Positions 12,338 through 23,732 of a stretch of 64,000 nt of DNA are shown here, one piece after another. The notes below the pieces were generated by a model. The model was not told where the DNA came from, ran no database searches, and saw nothing but the letters and a program-made list of their open reading frames with translations. The stretch's first letter is position 1; the number at the start of each line of letters is the position of its first letter. The stretch is from positions 868,001 to 932,000 of the forward strand of contig BCHU01000008.1 in assembly GCA_001599715.1 (NCBI GenBank). Direction: 5' to 3'. Source of the stretch: Phaeotremella fagi. Taxonomy: Eukaryota; Basidiomycota; Tremellomycetes; Tremellales; Phaeotremellaceae. The position numbers were made by a program, and so were the translations under genes.

Positions 12338-13106
12338 ATGTTTACGACGTCGTTACGAATGTTGATTCTTCGTTTCATGATAACTCTAACTCTATGATCT
12401 GTAGTGATCTGGCTTTGTTGTACGCACCACTCTATGTCTATGTAACGATCAATTCAAATCCATCCATGAAGTTGACTTCAACTTGAGTTTCAATTGTTTA
12501 CATCTTCATTCCCAGGCACCAGGGATCTTCTGATTGTACCTCTAACCTTAAGCCGACTTTCCTCTTTAAAACTTTACTTCCCTGAGGTGACTGACCTAAC
12601 TGATATGTTTTGTTTGTTTGTTTACTCAAACTCACTCTATTCAAGATGAAACAACAGCCTCAAGCCCACGGGCCACTCGGGACAAAAATAATAATATGTT
12701 TGATTGAGTAAATTCAATGCGGCAACGTATGTTATATCCTCGAGAGTATATCCTCTGTTTGACACATTGGATGGTTTGTGCGGGATTTCATGGCTTGAGC
12801 TTTTACCTCTTATCTCATCTTTTGATCTCTTGTCACTCAGGAAGACGGCTCAGAGCCAGAGATGCTTACTTGCCCTTTTACACAACTTACTGTATTTGTC
12901 TTGAGACGGGAGTAGGACGATGGTAATGGAATAACAGATAGATTGTTCTGTTTCTTCTTCTTCATCAATTCTCTTGTATATATAATTCTATAATTCTGTT
13001 GGCTTATCGTTGATAGCTACACCCCCACATTCTTTTCACATTTGGCTCTACGCCGTTCTCACTTCCAAAAACAAAAAAAAAATAACAACAACAACAAAGG
13101 CCCGCA
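12338..13106 (+). promoter_or_regulatory. Intergenic region with probable promoter of the GH71 gene
   Basis: About 770 bp without a supported gene. The clearest element is TATATATAA at 12977-12985, about 120 bp upstream of the GH71 start codon, a good TATA candidate for an inducible secreted-enzyme gene. A TGTT-type short repeat lies near 12609. An A/CAA-rich leader (13070-13098) runs up to the ATG. The left part is presumably the HSP78 3' UTR. Confidence 0.4.
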
Positions 13107-15751
13107 ATGGCTCTCAACATTGTCAGCTTCCTACTCTTGGCTCTACCACTCATAGAAGCTAGATCACCTCATCAACCTCATCATCCAAGACATAAACGAC
13201 ATGGAGGTCGTAAACATGGACATGGAATTACTAGATTAAACCAAACTTCCACAGATCAATTGACACCTTCAAACGGATGGTCACTTTACACCAACAGCGG
13301 AAACGACGGTTTCGGGTGTTATGTTGATCTTTCAAATCGATTGGTTCCAGTTTACGAAGTCGATATTCAATCTAATGGAATTAACAGTTGTTTGGATTCT
13401 TGTTTCAGTAAAGGTTATTTATGGGCTAGTATTCAGAATGGAGAGTCTTGTTCTGTAAGTGGTCGTGCGGTTTGTGGTGGCCTTAGATTTCGATTCAGAC
13501 TGACACTTTGTCAAGTGCGCTTCCTCCTTGGGTTTAACTATCACACCAGCATCTGGTCCTGAATGTGGAATCCCTTGTGTAGAAGATGATAAAAACGATA
13601 ACAGCTGTAATCGAGTCAACGTATATAAATATTCAAGACCAGAGTCAACAACCACTAAAACATTAGCAGCCAGAGACGATCAGTGGACTTATCAAGGTTG
13701 TACATCAGACAATTCAGGACGAGTCTTATCCTACGAAGTCGACAATCCCAACATGACACCTGGAATGTGTATATCAACTTGTGCAGGTTTAGGTTATTCC
13801 TACGCAGGGATCGAATTCGGTGTTCAATGTTTCTGCGGAAATTCTTTGGGTGACGGAGCCAGTTATCTGTCTGAAGCGAAATGTAATTATTCTTGTGGTG
13901 GGATCAAGATGAGTGGTTGTGGGGGAGGTTACGCTTTGGCGCTATGGCAGAAAGCTTCACCTGATTCACCGGATGTCGCTCCTTCGCCTAACAATGTTGC
14001 TACGGTTACGGTACCGGCTGTTGTATCAGTGGTTTCTGGTGTTACAGTCACCATCAGTTCCGCTGCGGTCGTCACTGTCTCTGGAAGTTCCACAATCACA
14101 TCCGGAACAAGTACATTGACCGGAACAGCTGCTGCTGCCTCAAGTTCATCTGCTGCTGCCGCTGCCGCCTCCTCTGCTGCCGCTACAACAGCAGCTGGAT
14201 CTTCTTCTGGAACCGTGTCAAACTCGGTACCAAGTTCTGGAAATACCAAATACGTCTGGGCTCATCATATGGTCGGAAACACGTATCCCTATGGTTACAG
14301 TGATTGGGCGAATGATATCGGTATGGCGCAAGGGGCCAACATCGATGGATTCGTTTTAAACATTGGTACAGATTCTTGGCAACCTGCTAGAGTCGCTGAT
14401 GCATATTCAGCAGCTTCAGCTGCAGGTTTCAAGGTAAGTCGTAGTAGTCATGAGCAAATACTGACTCGGTAGATGATGTTAAGTCTCGACATGACAGTCT
14501 TCGGATGTGGCGATTCATCATCTGTAGGAACACTTCAAACATATCTAAACACCTACATCAATCATCCAGCAGCAGCCAAAGTCAACGGTTTATCTGCGCT
14601 GACAACCTTTGCTGGTGATTCATGTACATTCGGTCAGGGGAGTACCAACGCCGGTTGGGCAAGTGTATTAGGTGGTATGGCTAGTAGCATCTATTTCATG
14701 CCCGCCTATTTCAGCGGTGCATCTTCACTTTCTGGTTTCAACATCCAAGCTGAGGTTAATTGGGATAGTGCTTGGCCAATGGGTGGTTCTGACGTCGATA
14801 CCTCGGGCGATTGGAATTATATGGGTAATTTGGCAGGTAAAGGTTATGTAGCTACCATTTCACCTTTGTTCAATACTCATTTATCTTACAAGGTTAGTTT
14901 GAGGTTGTTTTGTCGAGATCTTGTAACTGATATCGTTTAGAATTGGATTTATCGAAGTGATGATTGGTTATTCGCTTACAGATGGGAAGAAGTTATCGGT
15001 ATGAGATCATCAATCGATCAAGTCGAGATTCTTGTAAGTTAAACACTGCATCTCAAATGTTTCAAAAGCTAACATCGACATTAGACATGGAACGATTACG
15101 GAGAATCACATTACATCGGACCTATCGCAGGAGCCTTACCAGCAGGTTCAGAACAATACGCCAATTCAGATTGTAAGTTGTTCCCACCTATCAATAAACA
15201 CCTGGTCTCATAAACAAAAAACTAGTCCCACACAGTGATATCCTATCGTTGAACGCTTTCTACGCATCAGCCTGGAAGAACGGGTACTACCCAACAATCT
15301 ACAACGATCAGGCGTGGGTGATGGCCAGACCCCATCCAGCTTCTGCCGTAGCCTCGTCCGATCCTTACGGTTCACCAAGCGGAGCATCGAATGTAAGTCA
15401 AATTCATTAATATTGACAGAGGTGAATTAACGAAAAAACAGACTCAAGATAACTTCTACGCCCAAGTTCATTTGACTGGCTCAGCATCTGTTACCCTCTG
15501 TTCGGGATCTTGTAAAACCTTTACTGGAAGTTCTGGGATTAACAGGTTCTCATATCCGTTAACCGTTGGGTCAGGGATGTCAGTCACCGTAACTAGAAAC
15601 GGAGCGACGACAGTCAACCTAGCTCCAAGCTTTACATTCAACGGATCTCCTTCCCAATATAATTTCAGTATGTCCAAGAGATTTGATCAAAGATGATTAC
15701 TTTTAACTAATATGAATTCATTCTTTAGATTATATCATCAAATCTTCATAA
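13107..15751 (+). CDS. Secreted alpha-1,3-glucanase, WSC-WSC-GH71
   Basis: A secreted glycoside hydrolase family 71 enzyme, expected to cut alpha-1,3-glucan of fungal cell walls. Eight exons (13107-13454, 13516-14433, 14473-14892, 14941-15033, 15085-15172, 15226-15392, 15442-15667, 15729-15751) give 760 aa. A signal peptide (MALNIVSFLLLALPLIEA) is followed by a His/Arg-rich stretch, a first Cys-rich WSC-like domain (about 54-165) and a second typical one (about 172-270, with YQGCTSDNSGRVLSYE and GVQCFCGNSL). A Ser/Ala/Thr linker leads to GH71, starting KYVWAHHMVGNTYPYGYSDW, with IDGFVLNIGTD, LSLDMTVFGC and TWNDYGESHYIGP blocks. A C-terminal beta-rich region with TGSASVTLCSGSC resembles the glucan-binding tails of this family. 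The last exon is short (NYIIKSS) but has a good branch site and acceptor. No GPI site is seen. Confidence 0.9.
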
Positions 15752-16155
15752 ACTTGTTCTTAGATTCGGATACACAGCACAGTATCTTGACGACACTTTT
15801 CTCTTTACGAATAAACGCTTTCTACTGTCCTTTAGGGTTTCTGGGCGATTCCTATGATTATATCTATATCTCTCTATACCTGAAGTTAAATCTCCATTCT
15901 TATACTAGTTAGATTCCCGTTCGTTTCTTGGTTCTTGATCGGTTTATTCAGTTTGAAACTGTTTATGCAAAACACTGTTTTGTTTCCTTATTGACATGCG
16001 CCGATGATACGTCTACTTGTACTCCACTCGTGAACAAATACTCGAACGTATGATCGCTTCCTATCATGTTTGAGGACCTAAAGAACAACATGCATAGAGA
16101 TACAAACTAAGTCTAGAATGAATTGATTGATAGAGTAGTTGATGGAAGTCCTGAC
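15752..16155. other. Convergent intergenic region, 3' UTRs only
   Basis: About 400 bp between the stop codons of the plus-strand GH71 gene and the minus-strand RING gene. AT-rich, with no coding signal, repeat or RNA gene that I can support. Confidence 0.5.
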
Positions 16156-18848
16156 CTAGGGAATGTAAATACGACTGAAACCGTCGACCCTAAAAATATA
16201 ATCAGTCAGTTACCGCAATGACCTCATAAAAACTCAAAACTCACTTTCGTCGACAGCATCTAAGAAAAAAACGAAAAATCCGATCAGTAATCATCCTCAT
16301 AAATCAACGATGGACTTACGGACACATGTGATCTTTCGCAGGTAATCTAGCCGAAAGATTCTCTCGACAATCGTTACACAACGCCAAACATCTACAAGGC
16401 CAGAGTACAGTATCCCTCTGTTCGATCGTGCAAACCACACAACATCTTTTCCGATCTTCGTCCCATTCATCATGAACCCTAGGTTGAGTCGATACCACTG
16501 ATCTCCTTTCTTCGATAATTTCATTCAGAGTGTTGGAGTTGGTTTCAGTGTATCTAACAATTTGATTAGGTTCTGTGATAGCCCTGTAACCTCTTCTTGT
16601 TAATGGACTGTTTTGATGGGTTGTGAGATGGGCTAATAAGACTTGTTGAAGATTCCCTTCCTCAGGTTCAGGTGTGTTGATTAATCCCCGATAGAAGTTT
16701 TCCCTTTCGTCAACATCCTCATCTTCAGAGACTGAACCTAAAGAATCTTGATCACTCTCATCCATCCATTCGTCATCCTCGTCATCCTTAATTTCAATCT
16801 CCCCACGTAAATATCGATCATAACTGAAATCTTCATCGACATCTCTGGTTCTGACATGTCGACGACGTAACCCGTTATTCTCAGAAATGACCATAGAACC
16901 ATCCTGGGATCTAACAACTATACCCCTTCTCTCAGCCTCTTCAATAACACCTCGTACCCTTTGTAATTGGAAATAAGGTGGTTCAGCCCATGCCTGTCTT
17001 GTCCAAAATCTCCAATGTCTAGGTCCATACCACCATCTAGCTCTGTATAAAGATCTAAACATGGTTTTATTGAATTCTATAAATCGCATAGCACCTGGTG
17101 TAACCTTTATCAAGATCCAAAAAAAGTTGATGACGGTTTTACCACAGATTGACCAGAATTGACGTAATTCTTTCCAGTAAGGACTCTCTCTGTTAGGATC
17201 GTTAAGTACCGAAGCGTGGATGTCGGTGATTTCAGTCGAGAAACCACCGGCAGTTGTTCGTTTGACATTGACCACTCCGCTGTTCGTGTTTGTGATCTCA
17301 ACGTAGGGTCCTGAAGGTTCTGTGATTGGTGCTAATTCATTCTGAAGTCCTGAGAATTGAGTTGCTTCGATGCAAGACGTTCCTAATTTTAACAGCGCTA
17401 CTCCGAAATCATCCTCTATAGATGGAATCGCTCCTTCGTGTGGTAGAAGATTCGCTAGAATCGGTGAAGGGAGATAACCGAGTGTAAAGAAATGAGTGAA
17501 AGCTTTGACTAGTATCGAGGAGATGATGATGGTAGTTAATATCAATGCCATCTATCGATCAGCCCCGGTTTTAATTTTATGGACACTCACTAGATGAGTC
17601 AAGAAAGTGAAACTTGGGAATTTCAACGGTGCAGTGGTCAAAGCGTAAACGAAATGGATTAAACCTAAACTTCCACAAACCGAAGTAGGTAAAAGTTGAT
17701 TTCTAGCCAAAGAAGTGGAAAGTTCAATAGCTTGTAACCATGTGAGCTATAATCGTCAGCGTTGAAGTAAGGTAAGACAGCCAAATAAAAATATCATACC
17801 TCTGTCAAACTTAACCATAATTGAAATAACGCATGGACATCAGGTCGACCATGATTGGCCGCTGGGGGAGGACGATGATGTGTAAGAGGGGATGAATATA
17901 AATGAAGAAGAAAAGAATAGCCAAACTAATACATACAGTTAGACGTGATACTCGTCGTGAGATGATTGACTCGATGAATGAAGAATTGATTGTTGAAGAG
18001 ACCTACTAAATTGAATCCAGCTCCAACATCACGACGACGTCTAGAGGAAAAGGAGTGTCAATGGGAGAAATATATGATAGAAGAAAAATGACGACGTACG
18101 TTCGATCCAAAGCGTTGGCTAAAGCACTACAAAGTAACCCAGCGCAAACACTCAAGAAAACTTGCCAACAGATAGTTGACATTTCCATCCCACCAGACCA
18201 ATCACCAACGATCCCAACCAAACGACCGATATAAGTCTGCGTGCTAAATCGTGAATCGGCTTTCGGCCATAGATTCAACACCTGAAATATCAAGATAGTG
18301 AACAAAACCCAAGCTCTGACGAGTGAGAATAAACCTGGTAGACGAAGGTATTTAGTCATGTCTGGATGAGTTATTATATCGGCCACTGAATTGCTCCTCT
18401 TTAGCCCCCTTATCTTTGGATTTTGGGTAGGAAACGACTCACCCCATGATCTAATTCTACCGAAATCAGGTCGTGGACCTGGAGGTCGTCTAGGTCGTCT
18501 AACAATATGATGTATCCTATTAAGCAGAATCGCCTTATGACCCAAAAAAATTCAGCAAATGAATATCTGAATAACTTTAAAACATCGACCTACCATTAAA
18601 ATCAAAGTAACACCATAACCACTCCCAGCGAAACTCAACGGTCCAACCCCACCAGCCAAAGCTCTAGATTCACCAGGTTCATTGATCAGATCCACCAAGC
18701 GTTGTTTAGATGATGAAGTGGGGTTGGTGGTTTCGTTATGTGAAGAAGGGAAGGCGTAGATGATTGAATGGAGAGCTTTGGAGAAGAATTCCCCGGCTTT
18801 CGCTAGGATTGGCACTGGTGCTGGTACTGGTACGTTCCCGTTGGGCAT
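16156..18848 (-). CDS. Multi-spanning membrane RING protein, Asi1/Asi3-like
   Basis: A membrane E3 ubiquitin ligase resembling the yeast inner-nuclear-membrane Asi proteins, which degrade mislocalised membrane proteins. Eight exons (18848-18594, 18533-18100, 18040-17937, 17861-17800, 17746-17591, 17551-16320, 16259-16245, 16189-16156) give 763 aa. Hydrophobic segments occur near VTLILM, LVRAWVLFTILIFQVLNL, MSTICWQVFLSVCAGLLCSA, LIHFVYALTTAPLKF, MALILTTIIISSILV and TVINFFWILIKV. An acidic loop precedes the C-terminal RING: CCVVCTIEQRDTVLWPCRCL, ALCNDC, then C-P-C-C and the closing SRIYIP. The RING is split over the last three exons, one of 15 nt, and the ligand order is complete only with this splicing. 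A 57-bp stretch inside exon 2 (about 18390-18446) has GTGAGT and CAG ends and stays in frame, so it could be a retained or alternative intron. Asi assignment is by architecture. Confidence 0.78.
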
Positions 18849-19070
18849 TTTTAGGTATATGGTTTGTGTATTATATTGACAATTATTGGATTTTGAGGTG
18901 GTGAGAAGATGATTAGAGGATAGAAGGATGGATGGAATTGGTTGAAAGGTAATTAAGGCATTGACATATGTAGCGGTGGCGTGGCACGTCATTAAACTTG
19001 AACAAACTACTTGGCAGTAAAATTCATAATCTAGATATAACATGCCCCCATCACACACCACCATCCCAAC

Positions 19071-20333
19071 TCAATCCCCCCTCCTCCCCCTCCTCTCCCC
19101 AGGAGCAACTCTCCAAGCTCTCCAACCCCAAACAGTCCCTCTAACCTTCTCATCACCTCTATCATCAACGAACATCGGACCCGTCCATTCCTCCACCACT
19201 TTCTCGTAAGCCCATCCATCCCCCGATTCACATAACAAAGGGAAGAACGCTATATCAGCTTCAGCTAGATGTGGTCGATGGTGGGTATAGAAAATTAAGA
19301 TGCTGGGTGTTGATTCGTTTGTTGGGGGTTTTGGGGAGAGGGTGGAATTGATCGTTTGGATTAGGGCTGCGTGCTGTTGGTTGTTTTAGTATGGGTTGGA
19401 ACTGAGATTTTGAGAGTTGGGAATTGACATACTTGAGAATGATTGAATACTAGATCACTTAGGAGAAGAAGATCAAATCGACCATCTTCGTCTGGTCTCT
19501 TGGATGTGTTTGCGGGGATAAGATCCAGTAAAGGTTGAACGTTTCTACCCCATGTATGACCCTAAAAATGAGAGAATCAGTATCAATTGCAGACCATATC
19601 AGACCCAGATTCCATAGCACCGAAATGGTTTAAGTCTCCATTTCCAGCCCCAAGCCCGAAACACCCAACTTGAAAGTCCAAAACCAACACCTGCTAGATC
19701 GCAAGACTCACCTCAACAGCGACCCTCTCCCTAACCTCCAAATCCAAATTCAACCCAACATTAAATCCAATATTATCAATCAAATCCCTATCAGGATAAT
19801 CGGTAACAACCACAAACTGAGCTCCAGCAGCCGCACAAACGATAGAAGGCAGACCACCACCTGCGCCAAGTTCTAATATCCTCTTATCTTTGAATAGATG
19901 GGGTTTGGTAAGGAGATAGGTTGAGAATGATCTTGCTGCGTTCCATCTTATCATTTTTCATCAGTATCAGGGTGACTTTTTGGGGTGGACTTACAGATGA
20001 TGTCCCCATAACGGATGACTGCCTACCAATCTTATTGTGATTTCATTTGGGGTATTCAGTTTCACTAGAGAAGTTGAATTCGGGGGGATTGAATATGTAG
20101 AGAAAGTCTCTGGGATAGGTGGAGGTGTTGGTGGACTCTAAACCCAAACAACCGAGAAATTAGTCTATTCAATCAACAACTTAAAGTGTAACAAGACGAA
20201 CAGGTATTAACTCAGCCAAACCGAATCCACCTTCTTCATCGCTATCCCATTCGTTCGATTCCGCATTTTGCACTTCTGCTTCATTCGACCCGGTGATGTT
20301 GTCTACGTTTGATGTTGAAGAGGTCGCTTGCAT
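19071..20333 (-). CDS. EFM7: Protein N-terminal/lysine methyltransferase, Efm7/Nnt1 family
   Basis: A seven-beta-strand S-adenosylmethionine methyltransferase of the Efm7 group, which in yeast modifies the N-terminus of elongation factor eEF1A. Five exons (20333-20202, 20137-19995, 19946-19712, 19561-19433, 19373-19071) give 313 aa. An acidic leader precedes a block IRLVGSHPLWGHHLWNAARS. The SAM motif I is RILELGAGGGLPSIV, followed by VVVTDYPDRDLIDNI (motif II/acid). Later blocks are GHTWGRNVQPLLDLI, FDLLLLSDLVFNHSQH and SILIFYTHHRPHLAEADIAF. Intron 3 (19711-19562) is 150 bp, about three times longer than its neighbours. Intron 2 uses an AAG acceptor. The C-terminus is Arg/Gly-rich after VRGTVWGWRAWRV. 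Substrate is inferred from family only. Confidence 0.85.
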
Positions 20334-20632
20334 GTTGACAATTCAATGGATTTTGTACAGATGAGAGTAGAATTCGAATTCAAACTTTTTTTTGAGATTT
20401 GGAGACTCTGTTTGCGGGGTCCCCACTTTTGGCTTTGTGCTTGTGCAAAGACGCTGTGCTTGGCTGGCGCAAGTATGCCTTCATGCATGCAGTAAGACTT
20501 CACAGTGGTCAAATAATGGGGAACAGGATAGCGAGGTAACGAGGTGGGCATGCAAAAGAATCGCATTATATTAAACTTTGAAGTGTACAAATTACAAAGT
20601 ATAATGAATAGGTTGCTTCCAATACCCAACAA

Positions 20633-21593
20633 CTAGTCCCTCAACCAAGCTTGATTCCTATGTCTCTGTTCTTGTTTCTTCTTTTTGAAACGTTCCTAGA
20701 GGACATCGTAAGTAAATAGTAGCTATCACCAAAAAACCAAACGAGAGACCTACCATATCCTTCTTAGTGATCTTCTTCTCATCAACGACCCCAGCCTCCT
20801 CGTCCCTCTTCCTCTTAGCGTACTCAGCAGCCTTCCCAGCTTCCCAAGCGTCAACATCAAAATATCTACTTGACATTCGTTTCGCTCTGTTCCATTCATC
20901 AAGATGAGCGACGGTATAGGTGTAATCGTTAGCTGTGAATCTACCTGTTCTAGCGTTGAACTGTGCTGATTGGTGGGTAGGGTCGGATGAACGTTGGTTG
21001 GTAGGTAGGAGAAAGGCTAGTTCGGGATCTATATCTGGGAGTGCACCTGGACGCAGGATCGTGGGTGGTTGATGCGTTGGGAGAGGGGGTTGGGATTTTG
21101 GTAGTGGGGGGTTAGGGGCTGAGTTTCTAGATGTAGATGTGGATTCAGGTTCGAGGGGATTCGTCCATGTTACTTCGCCTGTTATGTTATTCCAGAAGTA
21201 CCAAGCTAGGATTGATCAGGAATTTGGATTATGGTTGGATTAGCACAGTCACTCACCATTCTGTTCAGCTGCCCAAACTGCTTGCCAAGGTTGGGAAGAA
21301 GTTTCAACTCCCGTCTCACCCTCGACAGCTTTGTTCTTCCCTTTATCATTTGATGTAGGTAGATTCTCAGCTGATGGATCCCATTCCTCTTGATCTTGTT
21401 TGTTGTCGTCGAGATCCGTTGTAGATTTATCTTTTGGTTTAATGGTTTCGACTTGGTTTTCATCTTCTGAATCTTCACCTAGAGTAGCTATTGGGATATC
21501 TGGGTGGGTTGAAGAGGAAGAGGATGAAGGTATTGGTTCGTTAGGTAGAGGAGGGGGTGAGGGTGAAGCATCTTGGACTGTTGCTTTAGGCAT
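20633..21593 (-). CDS. WW-domain protein
   Basis: Three exons (21593-21257, 21205-20754, 20695-20633) give 283 aa. The N-terminus is Ser/Pro/Asp/Glu-rich and disordered. A WW domain spans the first intron at about residues 102-132: WQAVWAAEQNAWYFWNNITG followed by EVTWTNP, containing two of the signature tryptophans, the aromatic patch and the closing proline. A helical C-terminal region follows (FNARTGRFTANDYTYTVAHL, KRMSSRYFDVDAWEAGKAAE) ending in a Lys-rich stretch (ERFKKKKQEQRHRNQAW). The layout recalls small WW proteins of the splicing machinery, but no further domain fixes the role. It is divergent from RHO1 with 296 bp between the starts. Confidence 0.8.
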
Positions 21594-21889
21594 TTTGGTA
21601 GCTGATATTTAAGGATGATGAGTTGAGTTGAGATTGATGTTCATTATAGAAACGATATATCTTACGTAATCAAACTTTAGCCTTCCCGCCACTAACTTTA
21701 CTGCCGCGGTGGTAGGTGGATGGGGTGCTGGGTGCACTGGGTGAGTGATAGGTGATAGGTGGTGGTATTACAGTGAGATCTTAATCCTGTCCTATCTCTT
21801 ATATTACTGTATCATTTAAACATCCATTCATACTTATAACTTCATCTTCAACCTAATCTCATAACAACTCATACCCCATCCATCCCACA

Positions 21890-22965
<1,076 letters not shown>

Positions 22966-23732
22966 ATCAAAGCTTGTTTCTGTATAAACATAAAGAATAG
23001 GAATATGATTTTTGATTTGAATTTTGATAGGTTTCGTTTGTTTTTTATTATTTTCATTAATGTTATGTTTCCTTGATCACTCAATCTCTTTCTTCCTCAT
23101 TCACCCACCCTCCAGTTATCGTTCAATAGCAAGTTTCTGTTTTTGTTTTCACTCGCTATCCCTTCTCTCGCTCTCGTTTTTCACTTTCTATTCTTTTTTT
23201 TTCTATATACCTATTTATTTTCTAACATGTGATGATGTGCTTTGATGATTTCAATCGTTTGGTACGACACAGCTTAAAGGGGATTGAGAATGAGTGAGTC
23301 CTATTGAGGCTGTGCTTCAAGTAAGTCAAAGGTCATACAGCTTGATGGTATGATGGTGCACAAAGGATTACTTGTTGCATGTATGCATTTGAGGTTAAGG
23401 TGAATTGAAGGAGGCATGCTGTTTGTATAGGGTATAGGAGATAGGATAGAGCACACGACTTAGCTTTAGCTTGTAGTAGTACCATAGTACCACTCTACCA
23501 CTCTACTGTATTGTTCCTTCTTTACATTTCCCTGTCTAATTCAATTCACATTATACATAGTTTGTTACCATTTCTCATTCATCTATTGTTTGTCAAGTTC
23601 CTAATAATTTCTCACACTCCAATCCAAAGCTTCAATTGTATCTTAACCAAAGCAACCAGTATCATAGAAAAACATAAATTCATCGAAAAAGGTCGTGAGA
23701 ACTCAAATCCAAATCGTGTACACCAAATCATC
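22966..23732. other. Intergenic region between RHO1 and the YTH gene
   Basis: About 770 bp with no supported gene. It holds long pyrimidine-rich tracts (about 23040-23220) and a cluster of short TAGTACCA/ACCACTCT repeats at about 23475-23502 just upstream of a probable YTH-gene leader. Pyrimidine tracts are common near fungal promoters; no specific factor site is claimed. Confidence 0.4.

Noticed and set aside
12600..12625. TGTT-type short repeat as mobile-element end
   Set aside because: No inverted repeat, target duplication or transposase nearby.
23511..23732. In-frame Met 74 codons upstream of the YTH gene start
   Set aside because: The extra sequence is hydrophobic, AT-rich leader-type coding with no reader similarity; the MSSAPI start is preferred.
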